From: Bremerella sp. TYQ1
Lineage (GTDB): Bacteria; Planctomycetota; Planctomycetia; Pirellulales; Pirellulaceae
Direction: 5' to 3'
Assembly (NCBI RefSeq): GCF_020150455.1
Contig: NZ_CP083740.1
Coordinates: 1,612,001 to 1,676,000, forward strand
DNA: 64,000 bases
Part shown: positions 26,980 to 36,699 of the stretch, one piece after another
Position numbering within the stretch: the stretch's first letter is position 1
Layout: every line of letters begins with the position of its first letter
Made by a program: the position numbers and the translations under genes
Notes under the pieces: generated by a model
Seen by the model: only the letters and a program-made list of their open reading frames with translations
Databases searched by the model: none
Told to the model about the DNA's origin: nothing

Positions 26980-28253
26980 CGGCCAAGTAGCGTCAATCGT
27001 TCGACTTCCAGGGGAAAGTCAGCGTAAGTCCGAATGCTGGAAGCCTTGGCAGAAAGGACCCGAACGCGTGGTGAGTTCCCCGTCGCTGGTCGGCTATTTC
27101 GACGTGAATCCAACGCAACGCGTTTCTCAGCTCGCTCTAAATCTTGCTTCCGATCCACATGCTGCTTGATTTCTGCTTCGAAGCGTTGCTGTGTTTGCAA
27201 ACGCCGTGTTCGTAAGACATCTCGGCTGGAAACCAATCGACGGCCCTCGGCTTGCACCAATGCCAAGTCCCGTTCGTAGTCGTTGATTAGTCGCTCTAGT
27301 CGGAAAATCTCTCGTTCGAGTCGATCTCGTCGAACAGGATCGTTCGTTTGCCGTTTTTCCTCCGTCAATCGAAAGACATCGTCAAACAAGATCGACAACT
27401 CACGACGAATTACCCGCTGCTGAGCTTCCAGTTGGGCAATCGACGCGTTGAGCGGTGCTTCCATCTGCTCGAAACGCTGCTCTTCCTGGTTCCATTCACT
27501 ACGTAGCTGATCGATTCGGTTGATTGCCTGTTGTTGGTCGACTTCCAGTTGCTTCTTCTTCGTTTCGATATCTTGCTGAGTCTGCAGCTTTTCCATCTGC
27601 TCCTTTTGTTTCGCGTCATCGCGAGCATCTTGCTGCTCGGTGGTGGAAGTCGTGAACAGTGTTGTCACGTCCTGATAATTGTTGTCGAAATCGGTCTGAC
27701 GCTGGCCAATCAATGCTGGCTTGATCGCATCCCGCGAACGCTGCACTAGTGCTGCAGAAACATCGCCCGATCGTGGCCCCTCATAAAATCCGAATAGTCG
27801 ACCGAGCAGCCGAACGGTCTCTTGCACTTTGACTTCTTCGTCGCCGACCAATTCGCTTGGTGGCAACTGTTTGGCAAGTCGCTGAATTTGAATCAACGCG
27901 GCATCGAATTTCTCTTGCAGCGTTCGGACCCAAATCAACGCACGCCAACTGCGAAAATGCTTAGGGTCGACATCAATCGCAGCTTGAAACGTTGCTGCCG
28001 CGTCGTCGTATTGATGATGCCTAAGCAGCGCAATGCCCGCCGCATACAACGCATCGGCATCTGCCAGACTACGGGCTTTGGCCGTCGCGCTGCGAACGGT
28101 GGCCATGCCGTCAGGGCCAACTTGCCAGCCGTCACGAAGCAGTTCGTCGATGATTCCCTGTGATGTCTCCGCCGATGAAGCCGAGACCATCAGCCCCAGA
28201 ATCATGCCCAAGGCAAGCAATGACGGCATTAATTTATGGGAGAAAAGCCCCAT
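26976..28253 (-). CDS. Secreted TPR/coiled-coil protein
   Basis: 425 residues from ATG 28253 (GGGAG ribosome site 8 nt upstream). Signal peptide to about residue 28 (LMPSLLALGMILGLMVSASSA). A TPR-like pair (ADALYAAGIALLRHHQYDDAAATFQAAIDVDPKHF...) occupies about 65-125. Residues 205-400 are a long Gln/Glu/Arg-rich coiled coil (KQKEQMEKLQTQQDIETKKK..., RLEREIFRLERLINDYERDL). Likely periplasmic structural or scaffolding protein; no catalytic motif seen. A GTG 28277 start would extend the n-region by 8 residues. Confidence 0.75.
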   Translation of the reverse strand: MGLFSHKLMPSLLALGMILGLMVSASSAETSQGIIDELLRDGWQVGPDGMATVRSATAKARSLADADALYAAGIALLRHHQYDDAAATFQAAIDVDPKHFRSWRALIWVRTLQEKFDAALIQIQRLAKQLPPSELVGDEEVKVQETVRLLGRLFGFYEGPRSGDVSAALVQRSRDAIKPALIGQRQTDFDNNYQDVTTLFTTSTTEQQDARDDAKQKEQMEKLQTQQDIETKKKQLEVDQQQAINRIDQLRSEWNQEEQRFEQMEAPLNASIAQLEAQQRVIRRELSILFDDVFRLTEEKRQTNDPVRRDRLEREIFRLERLINDYERDLALVQAEGRRLVSSRDVLRTRRLQTQQRFEAEIKQHVDRKQDLERAEKRVALDSRRNSRPATGNSPRVRVLSAKASSIRTYADFPLEVERLTLLGR

Positions 28254-28383
28254 TCCAGTACTCCCGAGAGTTCTCACGACAAGACAAGTTCGGCCGATCT
28301 GTAATTAAGAATAGCCACTCGTATCGTAGGAGGGTTCGGAATTTCTGACAAGAAACTTTTCCTAGGAAGCGGACGATCGCCAA

Positions 28384-29268
28384 TTAGGAAACCGTCGCGG
28401 GGTCGAACAGCAGCGGGAAGAATTGCCCCTCCATCTTCGCTCCCTGTGGAATGGGGGGGACTCCGTTGAGCAGCTCTTCGTTCTTATCGCTGACCACGCC
28501 ATCGCGAAATGCATTGATCACCGTCGCACGCCGCGGGCGATCGATGCGGTTCTCGAACGAACCATGCACCATCAAAGGATGATGAAACGTCGCTTCGCCT
28601 GCTTTCAATTCCGCTCCGACAGGATGCTGAAATTGCTCCCACTGCTCGTCGTTTAAGACTTCGTGGATTGCTTCCATATTGCCCGCCAAGCCGGTGATCG
28701 GCAGCAAATCCCAGCGATGACTGCCTGGGATGTACTGTACGCAGCCGTTCTCGTTCGTTGCGTCGTCCAATCCGATCCAGCACGTCAGATGGGCAATCGG
28801 TTTGGTCCGTGTCCAATAGGAATAGTCCTGGTGCCACGCAACGACACTACCATGCTTGGCTGGCTTGCAGAACAGTTGGTCGTGCCAAAACCGAACAGGT
28901 CCGTCCAGTAACTGACTCGCCGCCATCACAAAGCCAGGAGCCCAAAGCACATCATGAAAACCTTGGCGCAATCGCCAGGCACCAAGGGCATGAAACAGCA
29001 CCGTCTCAGGCGTCGTCGATTCGTTGGTGTGATACTCGTACCAGAGCTCTTTGCCGGCATGTTCCGACTCGAAGAACTCGGCCAACTCGGCTCGTAGTGC
29101 TTCGATCTGATCATCATTCAAAATCTTAACCCCAGCCAAATAACCATTCTCGTGAAACGAGTCGACTTGCTCTTGGGTCAAACGATACTGCTCCCAACCA
29201 GCGGCGTCGGTTGGCCAAGCAAACATGTCCGTAGCGAGTTCGTGAAGTTCCGACCAATCGCGAGCCAT
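28384..29268 (-). CDS. Phytanoyl-CoA dioxygenase (PhyH) family oxygenase
   Basis: 294 residues with the Fe(II)/2-oxoglutarate facial triad His146-x-Asp148 (AWHQDYSYW) and His235 (MVHGS), followed by Arg247 in RPRRATV as the likely 2-oxoglutarate anchor. The preceding [22 protein letters not shown] is the typical core of the family. Bacterial members hydroxylate diverse small molecules; no substrate is suggested by neighbours. No signal peptide, so cytoplasmic. Monocistronic. Confidence 0.9.
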   Translation of the reverse strand: MARDWSELHELATDMFAWPTDAAGWEQYRLTQEQVDSFHENGYLAGVKILNDDQIEALRAELAEFFESEHAGKELWYEYHTNESTTPETVLFHALGAWRLRQGFHDVLWAPGFVMAASQLLDGPVRFWHDQLFCKPAKHGSVVAWHQDYSYWTRTKPIAHLTCWIGLDDATNENGCVQYIPGSHRWDLLPITGLAGNMEAIHEVLNDEQWEQFQHPVGAELKAGEATFHHPLMVHGSFENRIDRPRRATVINAFRDGVVSDKNEELLNGVPPIPQGAKMEGQFFPLLFDPATVS

Positions 29269-29369
29269 GGCAATTCAATTCTTTGGGATGAGGGGTAGGG
29301 GAGAATCAGGCAGGACTAGATTGACTGGTTATCGCAATCTGAAACGCAGAATTCAAGCATCCTTCCAAC

Positions 29370-30098
29370 TTAATGGTCGTGATCATGATCGTGATCGTGA
29401 CTGTGTCCGTGACCTGCGTGCCCATGATCATGGTCATGATCGTGCGAATGTCCAGCGTGACTGCCCGGCGGATGAAGGTCGTTGAAATGAATATGTAATT
29501 TCGGACGAGCTTTGGTCAGCTTCGACATGCCTTCATCGGTCAACTTCGTGTCATCCGCGTAGAACGACTGCAGCTGTTCCATTTGGGCGATCGCGTCGAC
29601 CGCCGCGTCGGTGACCGGCGTATGCAGCAGATGCAGGTAAAGGATCGACTTGTTTTCCGCAATTTTGGCGATGGCCGCGTCGGTGACATTGGGAGAGCCA
29701 ATTCGCAGCAGTTCCAAATTCGGCAGGGCAGCAATCTTCGCAATGCCATCGTCGGTAAGTTCACTGGCCGGCAAGTTGACGATTTCGAGCGACTCTAGAG
29801 AACCGATGACTTCCGCCTCGGCATCGGTGACTGGCGTTTGATCGAGTCGAAGCTCTCGAAGCCCCGTTGCCTGATTCAAATGCTGAAGCTGCTGAAGCGG
29901 CACGGCAGACTGTTTAACCTGAATGCTGTCGGTCGCGGCGGATGAAACATCGAGCAACTGCCGCTCGAACGTCACTTCCTCAGGGGGTGCCGGAGGCTTA
30001 GGGGCATCGACACATCCCGTGAAAAACAAAGCCAGCAAAAGCAGTACGGCAACTCGGATCATGCGTATCATTCCAGTTTTGAAAAAGGCCAAAAACAT
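29370..30098 (-). CDS. LRR lipoprotein with His-rich metal-binding tail
   Basis: Up to 242 residues. A lipoprotein signal is clear (RVAVLLLLALFFTGC, lipidated Cys at about residue 29 of the long form), followed by a Pro-rich spacer and about five leucine-rich repeats of the planctomycete type (LRELRLDQTPVTDAEAEVIGSL, LEIVNLPASELTDDGIAKIAAL, and so on). The last 34 residues contain 15 histidines in HDHDH/GHAGHGH pattern, a composition used by zinc and nickel chaperones and transporters. ATG 30098 abuts the stop of the upstream zinc-ribbon gene (TAGATG); ATGs at 30071 and 30062 would give a shorter, more usual signal peptide. Confidence 0.82.
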   Translation of the reverse strand: MFLAFFKTGMIRMIRVAVLLLLALFFTGCVDAPKPPAPPEEVTFERQLLDVSSAATDSIQVKQSAVPLQQLQHLNQATGLRELRLDQTPVTDAEAEVIGSLESLEIVNLPASELTDDGIAKIAALPNLELLRIGSPNVTDAAIAKIAENKSILYLHLLHTPVTDAAVDAIAQMEQLQSFYADDTKLTDEGMSKLTKARPKLHIHFNDLHPPGSHAGHSHDHDHDHGHAGHGHSHDHDHDHDH

Positions 30099-30548
30099 CT
30101 ACCCGCAACGAGGGCATCGCAGTTGATAACGTGTTAAACCGCCACCACGGGAAGTGCCTGACATCATAATCTCTCCGCACTTCGGGCAAAATTCGGGCGA
30201 TGTATCGTCTTCGCCGTCATCATCTTTTTGCTGGCACTGCACACATATTTTTGTGTCAGGGAAGATCTCCAGCCGCTCCGCTGGGATCGTCTTCCGGCAC
30301 TGCTCACAAATAGGGGCATCTCCCCAATCTTCTTCGTCGTCGCGGGGCAAGTCGATCCGCAGCCCCAAGCGGCCACATTCGCCACATGTCAACTGAGACG
30401 CGTTTCGCTCGAACAATTCCTCGATGATCGCCGGATCGGGGTTCTCATCGCGGCGGAGCATTCCCAGTCCCAGCAAAAGACGGAGTTTTTCGACCGTTCC
30501 GACGAGACGATGCCAATGACAATCGGGGCAGCTAATTTCTTTTAACAT
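30099..30548 (-). CDS. Small zinc-ribbon protein with five CxxC knuckles
   Basis: 149 residues carrying ten cysteines in five CxxC pairs: C7/C10, C55/C58, C81/C84, C102/C105 and C121/C124 plus a terminal C145/C148 (the last two pairs can form one ribbon; counting each pair separately gives six). The segment CEQCRKTIPAERLEIFPDT...CVQC (81-105) has the layout of DksA/TraR C4 zinc fingers. No DNA- or nucleotide-binding domain is seen beyond the ribbons. It lies directly upstream of, and probably coupled to, the His-rich LRR lipoprotein, linking two metal-binding proteins in one operon. Confidence 0.8.
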   Translation of the reverse strand: MLKEISCPDCHWHRLVGTVEKLRLLLGLGMLRRDENPDPAIIEELFERNASQLTCGECGRLGLRIDLPRDDEEDWGDAPICEQCRKTIPAERLEIFPDTKICVQCQQKDDDGEDDTSPEFCPKCGEIMMSGTSRGGGLTRYQLRCPRCG

Positions 30549-30693
30549 GATCGTAATCTAGGACGAAGTCGCACTAGGTTTTGGCTAACCTATCGTTTTT
30601 CGCTAATCGGCAAGCTAAAATAGAGGGCCACGTCTGCAACCCTAACCCATCTGTCATTGTTGCAAAAATCCCCCACCCCGGAGAGCACCGCTA

Positions 30694-31662
30694 ATGTCGA
30701 TGCGTATTTTTCTTTCCCTTGCCTGTTGTTTCGGATTGGCCTCGATTGCTTGCGGCCAGGAATTCAAAAGTGGTATCGAGTGGCCAGAGCCACGTGTCGT
30801 TACCCCAGGCGAAAAGCCAAGTGATCCCCCTTCAGACGCCATTGTGCTGATCGGTGAAGATGGCATGTCTGCCTGGAATGGCGGCGAAAAGTGGAAATGG
30901 GATGATGGTGTCGCGACTGCTGCCAAGGGTGGTATCAACACCAAAGAAAAGTTCGGCGATATCCAACTGCACATGGAATGGGCCGCTCCGGAAGAAGTCA
31001 AAAGCAGCGGCCAAGGTCGCGGTAACAGTGGTGTCTTTTTTATGGGGCATTACGAGGTTCAAATCCTTGATTCGTACGAAAATACGACCTATTTCGATGG
31101 CCAAGCAGGTGCCGTTTACAAGCAGTCTCCACCAATGGTCAACGCGATGAAAAAGCCAGGCCAATGGAACACGTACGACATCGTCTTCAACAAACCGGTC
31201 CGTAACGAAAAAGGGGATGTCGTTGCTCCGGCTCGTATCACCGTGATCCATAACGGCGTCGTCGTGCAAAACAGTTATCCGGTCCGCGGAAGCACCAATT
31301 GGCACAAGCCGCCAGCCTACGATCGCCACGGAGACGAAGGCAGCATCAGCCTTCAGTTCCACGGCAACCCCGTGAAATTCCGCAACATGTGGGTTCGTAA
31401 AATCGAACCGATCGAGCCAACCTTCGTTCCGGAAGACACCGAAATGGTTCGTTATCGAGCCGATTGGTCGACGGAAAAAATGACTGCCGCACCTCCTCAG
31501 GAAAGTGAAACGGAAGAAAAGGAAGCTCCCAAGAAGGAGAAAAAGCAGTCCAAAAAGGCGGAAAAACAAGCCGACAAATCGCCCGAAACCGAAGCGAAGT
31601 CGGACGAGAAACCAGCCGAGAAGCCGAAGGACGACTCCAAAAAGGAAGACAAGCCGGAATAG
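30694..31662 (+). CDS. Secreted DUF1080 (3-keto-disaccharide hydrolase-type) protein with charged tail
   Basis: 322 residues. Signal peptide MSMRIFLSLACCFGLASIACG. The central domain (about 45-245) is a concanavalin-like beta-sandwich of the DUF1080 family: KFGDIQLHMEWAAP, GNSGVFFMGHYEVQILDSY, GAVYKQSPPMVNAMKKPGQWNTYDI and the terminal FRNMWVRKIEP. Family members cleave 3-keto glycosides or bind glycans. The last 60 residues are an unusual Lys/Glu-rich tail (EEKEAPKKEKKQSKKAEKQA...) that looks disordered. A hairpin terminator follows at 31697. Confidence 0.87.
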   Translation: MSMRIFLSLACCFGLASIACGQEFKSGIEWPEPRVVTPGEKPSDPPSDAIVLIGEDGMSAWNGGEKWKWDDGVATAAKGGINTKEKFGDIQLHMEWAAPEEVKSSGQGRGNSGVFFMGHYEVQILDSYENTTYFDGQAGAVYKQSPPMVNAMKKPGQWNTYDIVFNKPVRNEKGDVVAPARITVIHNGVVVQNSYPVRGSTNWHKPPAYDRHGDEGSISLQFHGNPVKFRNMWVRKIEPIEPTFVPEDTEMVRYRADWSTEKMTAAPPQESETEEKEAPKKEKKQSKKAEKQADKSPETEAKSDEKPAEKPKDDSKKEDKPE

Positions 31663-31988
31663 TTCCAGCCACTCTTTTCCAATCAAACGCCATCTCAAGG
31701 GTGACCGATCGGTCATCCTTGTTTGGTTTCTTGGCAATCTAAAAGCGGTGCCGACCTTTCCTCTGGCGACTTGGACACCACCTTTCGGGGGCAGTTTTCG
31801 ATGCTATCAGAGGCTGTAACCTGTGTCACGGCCCGCATTTACATAACTATTACACAGCTGCGACACGTCATTTACCCTCGTCGAGACGATTCCTCTTACA
31901 ATTCTTCTCAACAGCGATGCTTCAGCCACTGCCAGAGATCGCAACTTTGAACTCTCCCCCGTATTCAGATCGCATTTAAGGACATCCC
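31663..31988. other. Intergenic region upstream of the desaturase
   Basis: 326 bp holding the DUF1080 terminator (31697-31730) and, presumably, the desaturase promoter. I could not pick a convincing -35/-10 pair or an RNA gene. Confidence 0.4.
31697..31730 (+). terminator. Hairpin terminator after the DUF1080 gene
   Basis: 10-bp stem AAGGGTGACC / GGTCATCCTT with a GATC loop (31697-31720; one G-U pair), followed by GTTTGGTTTC. The T-rich tail is interrupted, so efficiency is uncertain. Confidence 0.6.
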
Positions 31989-32966
<978 letters not shown>

Positions 32967-33288
32967 ACGACCGATTCGCACTTGAATCCAACCAAAGGCC
33001 ACGCTCTGTTGCGTGGCCTTTTTGCTGCGCTGGTATCATTATCGCACAGCATATGAACGAGCGTCCACGGAAAGTTCTCGCGGAAGGCGTGCCGGAATCG
33101 GCTCCTTTATTTTCCGCGATTTGCGACCATTCTCAGCCCTCAAAAGCGACAGACCACAAGCACACCTTCGCAATACTTGCCAAATATTTCTTGCAGACTG
33201 TGCGCATACTTACGTAGAATATGAAGCGCCAGCATGCCCCACGCTGCTTCTTAGAAATAAGGGGCTTTCTTCACGCCTAATTTGGGCG
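32967..33288. other. Intergenic region between convergent genes
   Basis: Contains the desaturase terminator (32994-33023). The rest, 33024-33288, shows no coding character or clear RNA structure. Confidence 0.45.
32994..33023 (+). terminator. Rho-independent terminator of the desaturase gene
   Basis: 11-bp stem AAAGGCCACGC / GCGTGGCCTTT with a 6-nt TCTGTT loop, ending in a T5 run. Confidence 0.92.
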
Positions 33289-34092
33289 TTACTCCGACGA
33301 CTCCTCGTCGTGATCTTCCGCCGGCAAACGATCCTTGGCCGACTCTTTGGATGGCTCTTCGCCGGTCGGCAGAAATTGATAGCCGGCGTCTCGAATGGTG
33401 ATGAAATGCTTTGGCTTCGATTTGTCTTTCTCGAACATCTTTCGCAGCCGCGCGATGAACTGGTCCGGCGCTCGGGTCGAAACATTCGAGGGCATCTCCC
33501 AAACTTCGCGAAGCAGTTCCCCTTTGGGAATAATGCGGCTGGGATGACTGACAAAGTAATGCAGTAGTTTCGATTCCAGCTGCGTCAATCGAATTGGCTT
33601 GCCACTGACGAACGCTTGAAAGCTGTCGAAGTCGATCTCGACATCTCCAAAGCTGTATTGATGCACGAGATCTTCTTCGGGACTTTTCGCCGGCTGACGA
33701 CGACGACGCATCGAAAGCAAGTTCTTCACGCGGCTGAGAAACTCGTCCAAGTCGAACGGCTTCATCATGTATTGATCGGCACCGACGTCGAAACCACGCG
33801 TGCGATCTTCCGACAGCGTGCGAGCACTCAGAATCAAGATCGGCATGTCTTCGCCGTTACTTCGCAGCGTCTCGCAAACGGCATAACCGCTCATGCCTGG
33901 CAGCATCAAATCGAGGATTACCAGGTCGATCTTGCCGGGATTGTCTTCCACAATTCGCAGCGCGATGCGGCCATCTTCGGCGACCGAAACCTGGTAGCCG
34001 TCCGCTTCCAAGTTATAGCGAATCCCGACGGCCAGATGCTCTTCGTCTTCAACGACCAAGATGTGGGTGTCGGCATTTGGCTTCATAGTCAT
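33289..34092 (-). CDS. OmpR/PhoB-family response regulator
   Basis: 267 residues: receiver domain (about 10-125) with acidic pocket E15-D16-E17, phosphoacceptor Asp61 (LVILDLMLPGMSG), conserved Ser/Ala switch in LILSART and Lys in MMKPF; then a winged-helix DNA-binding domain (about 145-245) with LTQLESKLLHYFVSHP and the closing HFITIRDAGYQFLPTG. An acidic tail of about 20 residues follows. It lies 51 nt downstream of the histidine kinase gene and should be its partner. Target genes are not indicated. Confidence 0.92.
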   Translation of the reverse strand: MTMKPNADTHILVVEDEEHLAVGIRYNLEADGYQVSVAEDGRIALRIVEDNPGKIDLVILDLMLPGMSGYAVCETLRSNGEDMPILILSARTLSEDRTRGFDVGADQYMMKPFDLDEFLSRVKNLLSMRRRRQPAKSPEEDLVHQYSFGDVEIDFDSFQAFVSGKPIRLTQLESKLLHYFVSHPSRIIPKGELLREVWEMPSNVSTRAPDQFIARLRKMFEKDKSKPKHFITIRDAGYQFLPTGEEPSKESAKDRLPAEDHDEESSE

Positions 34093-34143
34093 GGCAGTGA
34101 TCTAGGCGAAGGAAATGGCAAGGACGACAAATCAAAGAGTACA

Positions 34144-35097
34144 TCACGCAGTGACAGGTTCGGTCGCTCGGGACTCTTCCAACGTCTTCGCATTGGGAAG
34201 CGTCACCACGAACACGGTGCCGGTCCCCTTGGGCGGATCCTTCACGCGAACGTCTCCCTTCATACGTCGCACCAGCGTACGCACGAGGTACAACCCTAGC
34301 CCTGTGCCAGGCTTTTCGCGTTGCAATTCCAGCCCCAGACGAACGAACCGTCCAAAGATCTTTCGCCGCTGCGAGAAAGGAATCCCCGGTCCATTGTCGG
34401 TCACTTCAATGACCGCTTCGTCGTTGTATTTTACGCGAAGCTGTACTTTCACTTCGGGATCTTTGCCCGAATATTTTACGGCGTTATCGATTAAATTTCG
34501 AAAAATGATTTCGATATCGCCATGCAGTGCATGCACCGTGCAAGGGACCGTTTTCAGTTTGATCGTATCAGGCGGCAAACGATACAACAGCGCCACCGAC
34601 TGGGCACATCCGGCCAATACTTTATCGAGCCGCACGTCCCCTTCTTCGGCATCGTCACGACGTCGATCGATCCGGCCCGCTTCCAGCAAGTGGTTGATCA
34701 GGTGATCGAGGCGTTCGATATCTTCCAGCATCGTTTCATAAAACGCCCCGACTTTCTCAGGCGGAATCGAACGCCGATTGAGCGTTTGCAAGTAAAGCTT
34801 CAATGAAGCGATCGGGCTCTTGAGTTCATGCGTGACGCTATCGATGAAGTTTGCCTGACGCTGGCTTAAATTGATCGCTTTAATCGACAGCACCATATAG
34901 AAAATGACGCCTGCCAGAATCACTGCCAGAAAAGTCGCCCCAATTGGCAGAAACGTGTAATAGAGTGGGGCCGCTTGTTCGTTTTCGGTCGCGCCCCAGA
35001 CATTGATCATCACCCAACCGACGATCAGTGCCACCAAAAGCACGATCATGATCACGGCGATAGTAATCGGCAGGCCTAAGCGGCGACGGCTGGACAT
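34144..35097 (-). CDS. Sensor histidine kinase
   Basis: 317 residues with two membrane helices (about 10-34 and 48-70) enclosing a very short extracytoplasmic loop of about 13 residues, so it may sense within the membrane or via a partner. HisKA dimerisation helix with phosphoacceptor His90 in DSVTHELKSP, N box NLIDNAVKYS, G1 DNGPGIP, F-box region KIFGRFVR and G2 GTGLGLYL are all present. Upstream gene of a two-component pair with the OmpR-type regulator. Confidence 0.92.
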   Translation of the reverse strand: MSSRRRLGLPITIAVIMIVLLVALIVGWVMINVWGATENEQAAPLYYTFLPIGATFLAVILAGVIFYMVLSIKAINLSQRQANFIDSVTHELKSPIASLKLYLQTLNRRSIPPEKVGAFYETMLEDIERLDHLINHLLEAGRIDRRRDDAEEGDVRLDKVLAGCAQSVALLYRLPPDTIKLKTVPCTVHALHGDIEIIFRNLIDNAVKYSGKDPEVKVQLRVKYNDEAVIEVTDNGPGIPFSQRRKIFGRFVRLGLELQREKPGTGLGLYLVRTLVRRMKGDVRVKDPPKGTGTVFVVTLPNAKTLEESRATEPVTA

Positions 35098-35531
35098 ATT
35101 TCGTAGCGAACTCGCGGAGCAAAACCTCGTTCAGGACGCCTGCCATTATAACGCGAAAACTGCCAGAGCCGAGATCATCCTGGCACACCGCCAACACGAG
35201 TAAATCAATGTTCGGCCAGGCTTACCCGGTTGATGCGAAAATCGGTCCTTCGTTTTACGATAAAGAGAGCTTAACCTCGGTAAGTCGAGGAGAGGGAATA
35301 GCCACAGAGATCACAGAGGGCACGGAGAGAAGAGGAACATGATCAATTTGACTCACGTTGGCACGGGTGGTCCGGGTTTGTAAACCCGGATGGCCGAAGG
35401 CCACAAGAGGCAGATAAATCGCGGCACGAAGCTGATGGAGGCCTCTATTTACTAAAACTCAAACGATCAGCCTCTTGTCGGCTGCGCCGATCCGGGTTTA
35501 CAAACCCGGACCACCCATCGTCGGAAAACGT
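35098..35531. other. Repeat-rich intergenic region
   Basis: 434 bp between the kinase gene and the HELGH membrane protein. Holds a CACAGAG-type direct repeat (about 35300-35327: CCACAGAGATCACAGAGGGCAC) and the paired palindrome element at 35365-35516. No gene. Confidence 0.6.
35365..35516. repeat. Paired palindrome family B element, best-preserved copy
   Basis: Two 47-bp arms in inverted orientation (35365-35411 and 35470-35516). Each arm begins or ends with GGGTGGT/ACCACCC, contains the palindrome TCCGGGTTTGTAAACCCGGA, then a second small palindrome (GGCCGAAGGCC in the left arm, CGGCTGCGCCG in the right) and CAAGAGGC/GCCTCTTG. The arms are nearly identical apart from the second palindrome. 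The element ends 15 bp before the start of the HELGH gene. Confidence 0.8.
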
Positions 35532-36053
35532 ATGCGAAAGTTTGCTGTCATTTTGTTCTGCATAGCGACCCTGGCGATGTGCTGGCTGGGAATGATGGCG
35601 GTGCATGAACTGGGGCATGTCGTTGGGGCGGTTCTCAGTGGCGGAACGGTGACTAAGGTGGTTCTCAGCCCTCTTGCCATTTCGCGAACAGATGTTTCGC
35701 CAAACCCTTATCCAGGCTTCGTCGTCTGGCTCGGGCCACTGTTGGGATGCGTCTTACCGCTGGCCGCGTGGAGTCTCGTTCCACGATCTTGGACCTGGCC
35801 GCGAGGCATTGCGCAGTTCTTTGCGGGGTTCTGCTTGATTGCCAACGGAGCGTACATCGGGCTGGGCTCCTTCGAACAAATCGGCGATTGCCGCGAGATG
35901 CTGCGAACCGGATCTCCAGTTTGGACGTTGTGGCTCTTCGGTTTCATCACCACCCCGACAGGCTTCTGGCTGTGGCACCGGATGGTTTCGCCGCGGCAAT
36001 TGTTGAAAGATCCAATTGCCAGCGACAGCACCGAAACCATCAAGGAAGAGTAA
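35532..36053 (+). CDS. Small M50-like (HELGH) membrane protein
   Basis: 173 residues from ATG 35532; a longer frame would translate the palindromic repeat. Four hydrophobic segments are visible. The first ends in HELGH (25-29), the zinc-binding motif of M50 site-2-type intramembrane metalloproteases, placed at the membrane as in that family. I do not see the second conserved NPDG/LDG-type motif clearly, so it may be a divergent protease or an inactive relative. C-terminal tail is hydrophilic. Neighbours give no substrate. Confidence 0.65.
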   Translation: MRKFAVILFCIATLAMCWLGMMAVHELGHVVGAVLSGGTVTKVVLSPLAISRTDVSPNPYPGFVVWLGPLLGCVLPLAAWSLVPRSWTWPRGIAQFFAGFCLIANGAYIGLGSFEQIGDCREMLRTGSPVWTLWLFGFITTPTGFWLWHRMVSPRQLLKDPIASDSTETIKEE

Positions 36054-36079
36054 CGCTGGCCAGCTTTCCCAATTAACTT

Positions 36080-36204
36080 GGGTAGCCCATGGTTGCTTGC
36101 AACCTGGGGAGGCGCAGCCGAATGGAGGTATTAGTTTACGGTTGACCTGATCGAAAGACCTCGATTCGCTTCGCTCCCCAGTTTGCAAGCAAACCGGGCT
36201 ACCC
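36080..36204. repeat. Paired palindrome family B-like element
   Basis: Arms GGGTAGCCCATGGTTGC... and ...GCAAACCGGGCTACCC in inverted orientation; each contains a TTGC(T)TGCAA core. GGGGAGGCGCAGCCGAAT occurs both in the left arm and again just after the right arm. The GGGTAGCCC ends replace the GGGTGGTCC ends of the other copies. Confidence 0.65.
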
Positions 36205-36282
36205 GATGGGGAGGCGCAGCCGAATCGGAAGTTTCGCTGTGAACTTGATCGCGAAAACCTCAAACCAACCTGGCCGCTTCCC

Positions 36283-36678
36283 TTAGAACTTCACGCTAAG
36301 ATGCCAGGCGATGCCTGCCTGGGAAGCTTGAACGAGTGTTTCTTTCCAACGTTCCAATTCCGAAAGTATCTTATCGGAATCGGGAATCGTGGCCGGGTGA
36401 TCTTGCAGATAGTCGCGCAGGGCAACGACGGTTTGCAGGCCTTGCAGGGGATTGAACCAAGACTCGCCGGGCAGGTCGAGTTCGCTCGTGTCGAGCCCCT
36501 CAGAGGCGAGCAGTTCTAGCGCGCTGTCAGGCGACTGGCTTTTGAATTCGGTCAACGGGACGACGCCTAGCTTGCGGGCCAAGCGTCCCAGTGCGACCTC
36601 CGACTTGGCGATCGCGTTCGCCGACGCAGGCTGTTCGCCTGATATTTTCCGATGCAATACGATAGAGAATTCACGCAC
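36283..36678 (-). CDS. Hypothetical protein downstream of ceramidase-like gene
   Basis: 131 residues, GTG start with AAGG 8 nt upstream, 21 nt after the ceramidase-like stop. Predicted largely helical, no signal peptide, no cysteines, no recognised motif. Length, ribosome site and position favour a real gene, but I do not recognise the family. Confidence 0.6.
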   Translation of the reverse strand: MREFSIVLHRKISGEQPASANAIAKSEVALGRLARKLGVVPLTEFKSQSPDSALELLASEGLDTSELDLPGESWFNPLQGLQTVVALRDYLQDHPATIPDSDKILSELERWKETLVQASQAGIAWHLSVKF

Positions 36679-36699
36679 TGCGATTGCCTTGTTACCGCC

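Noticed and set aside
35475..35531. Upstream start of the HELGH protein
   Set aside because: The extra residues are translated palindromic repeat.
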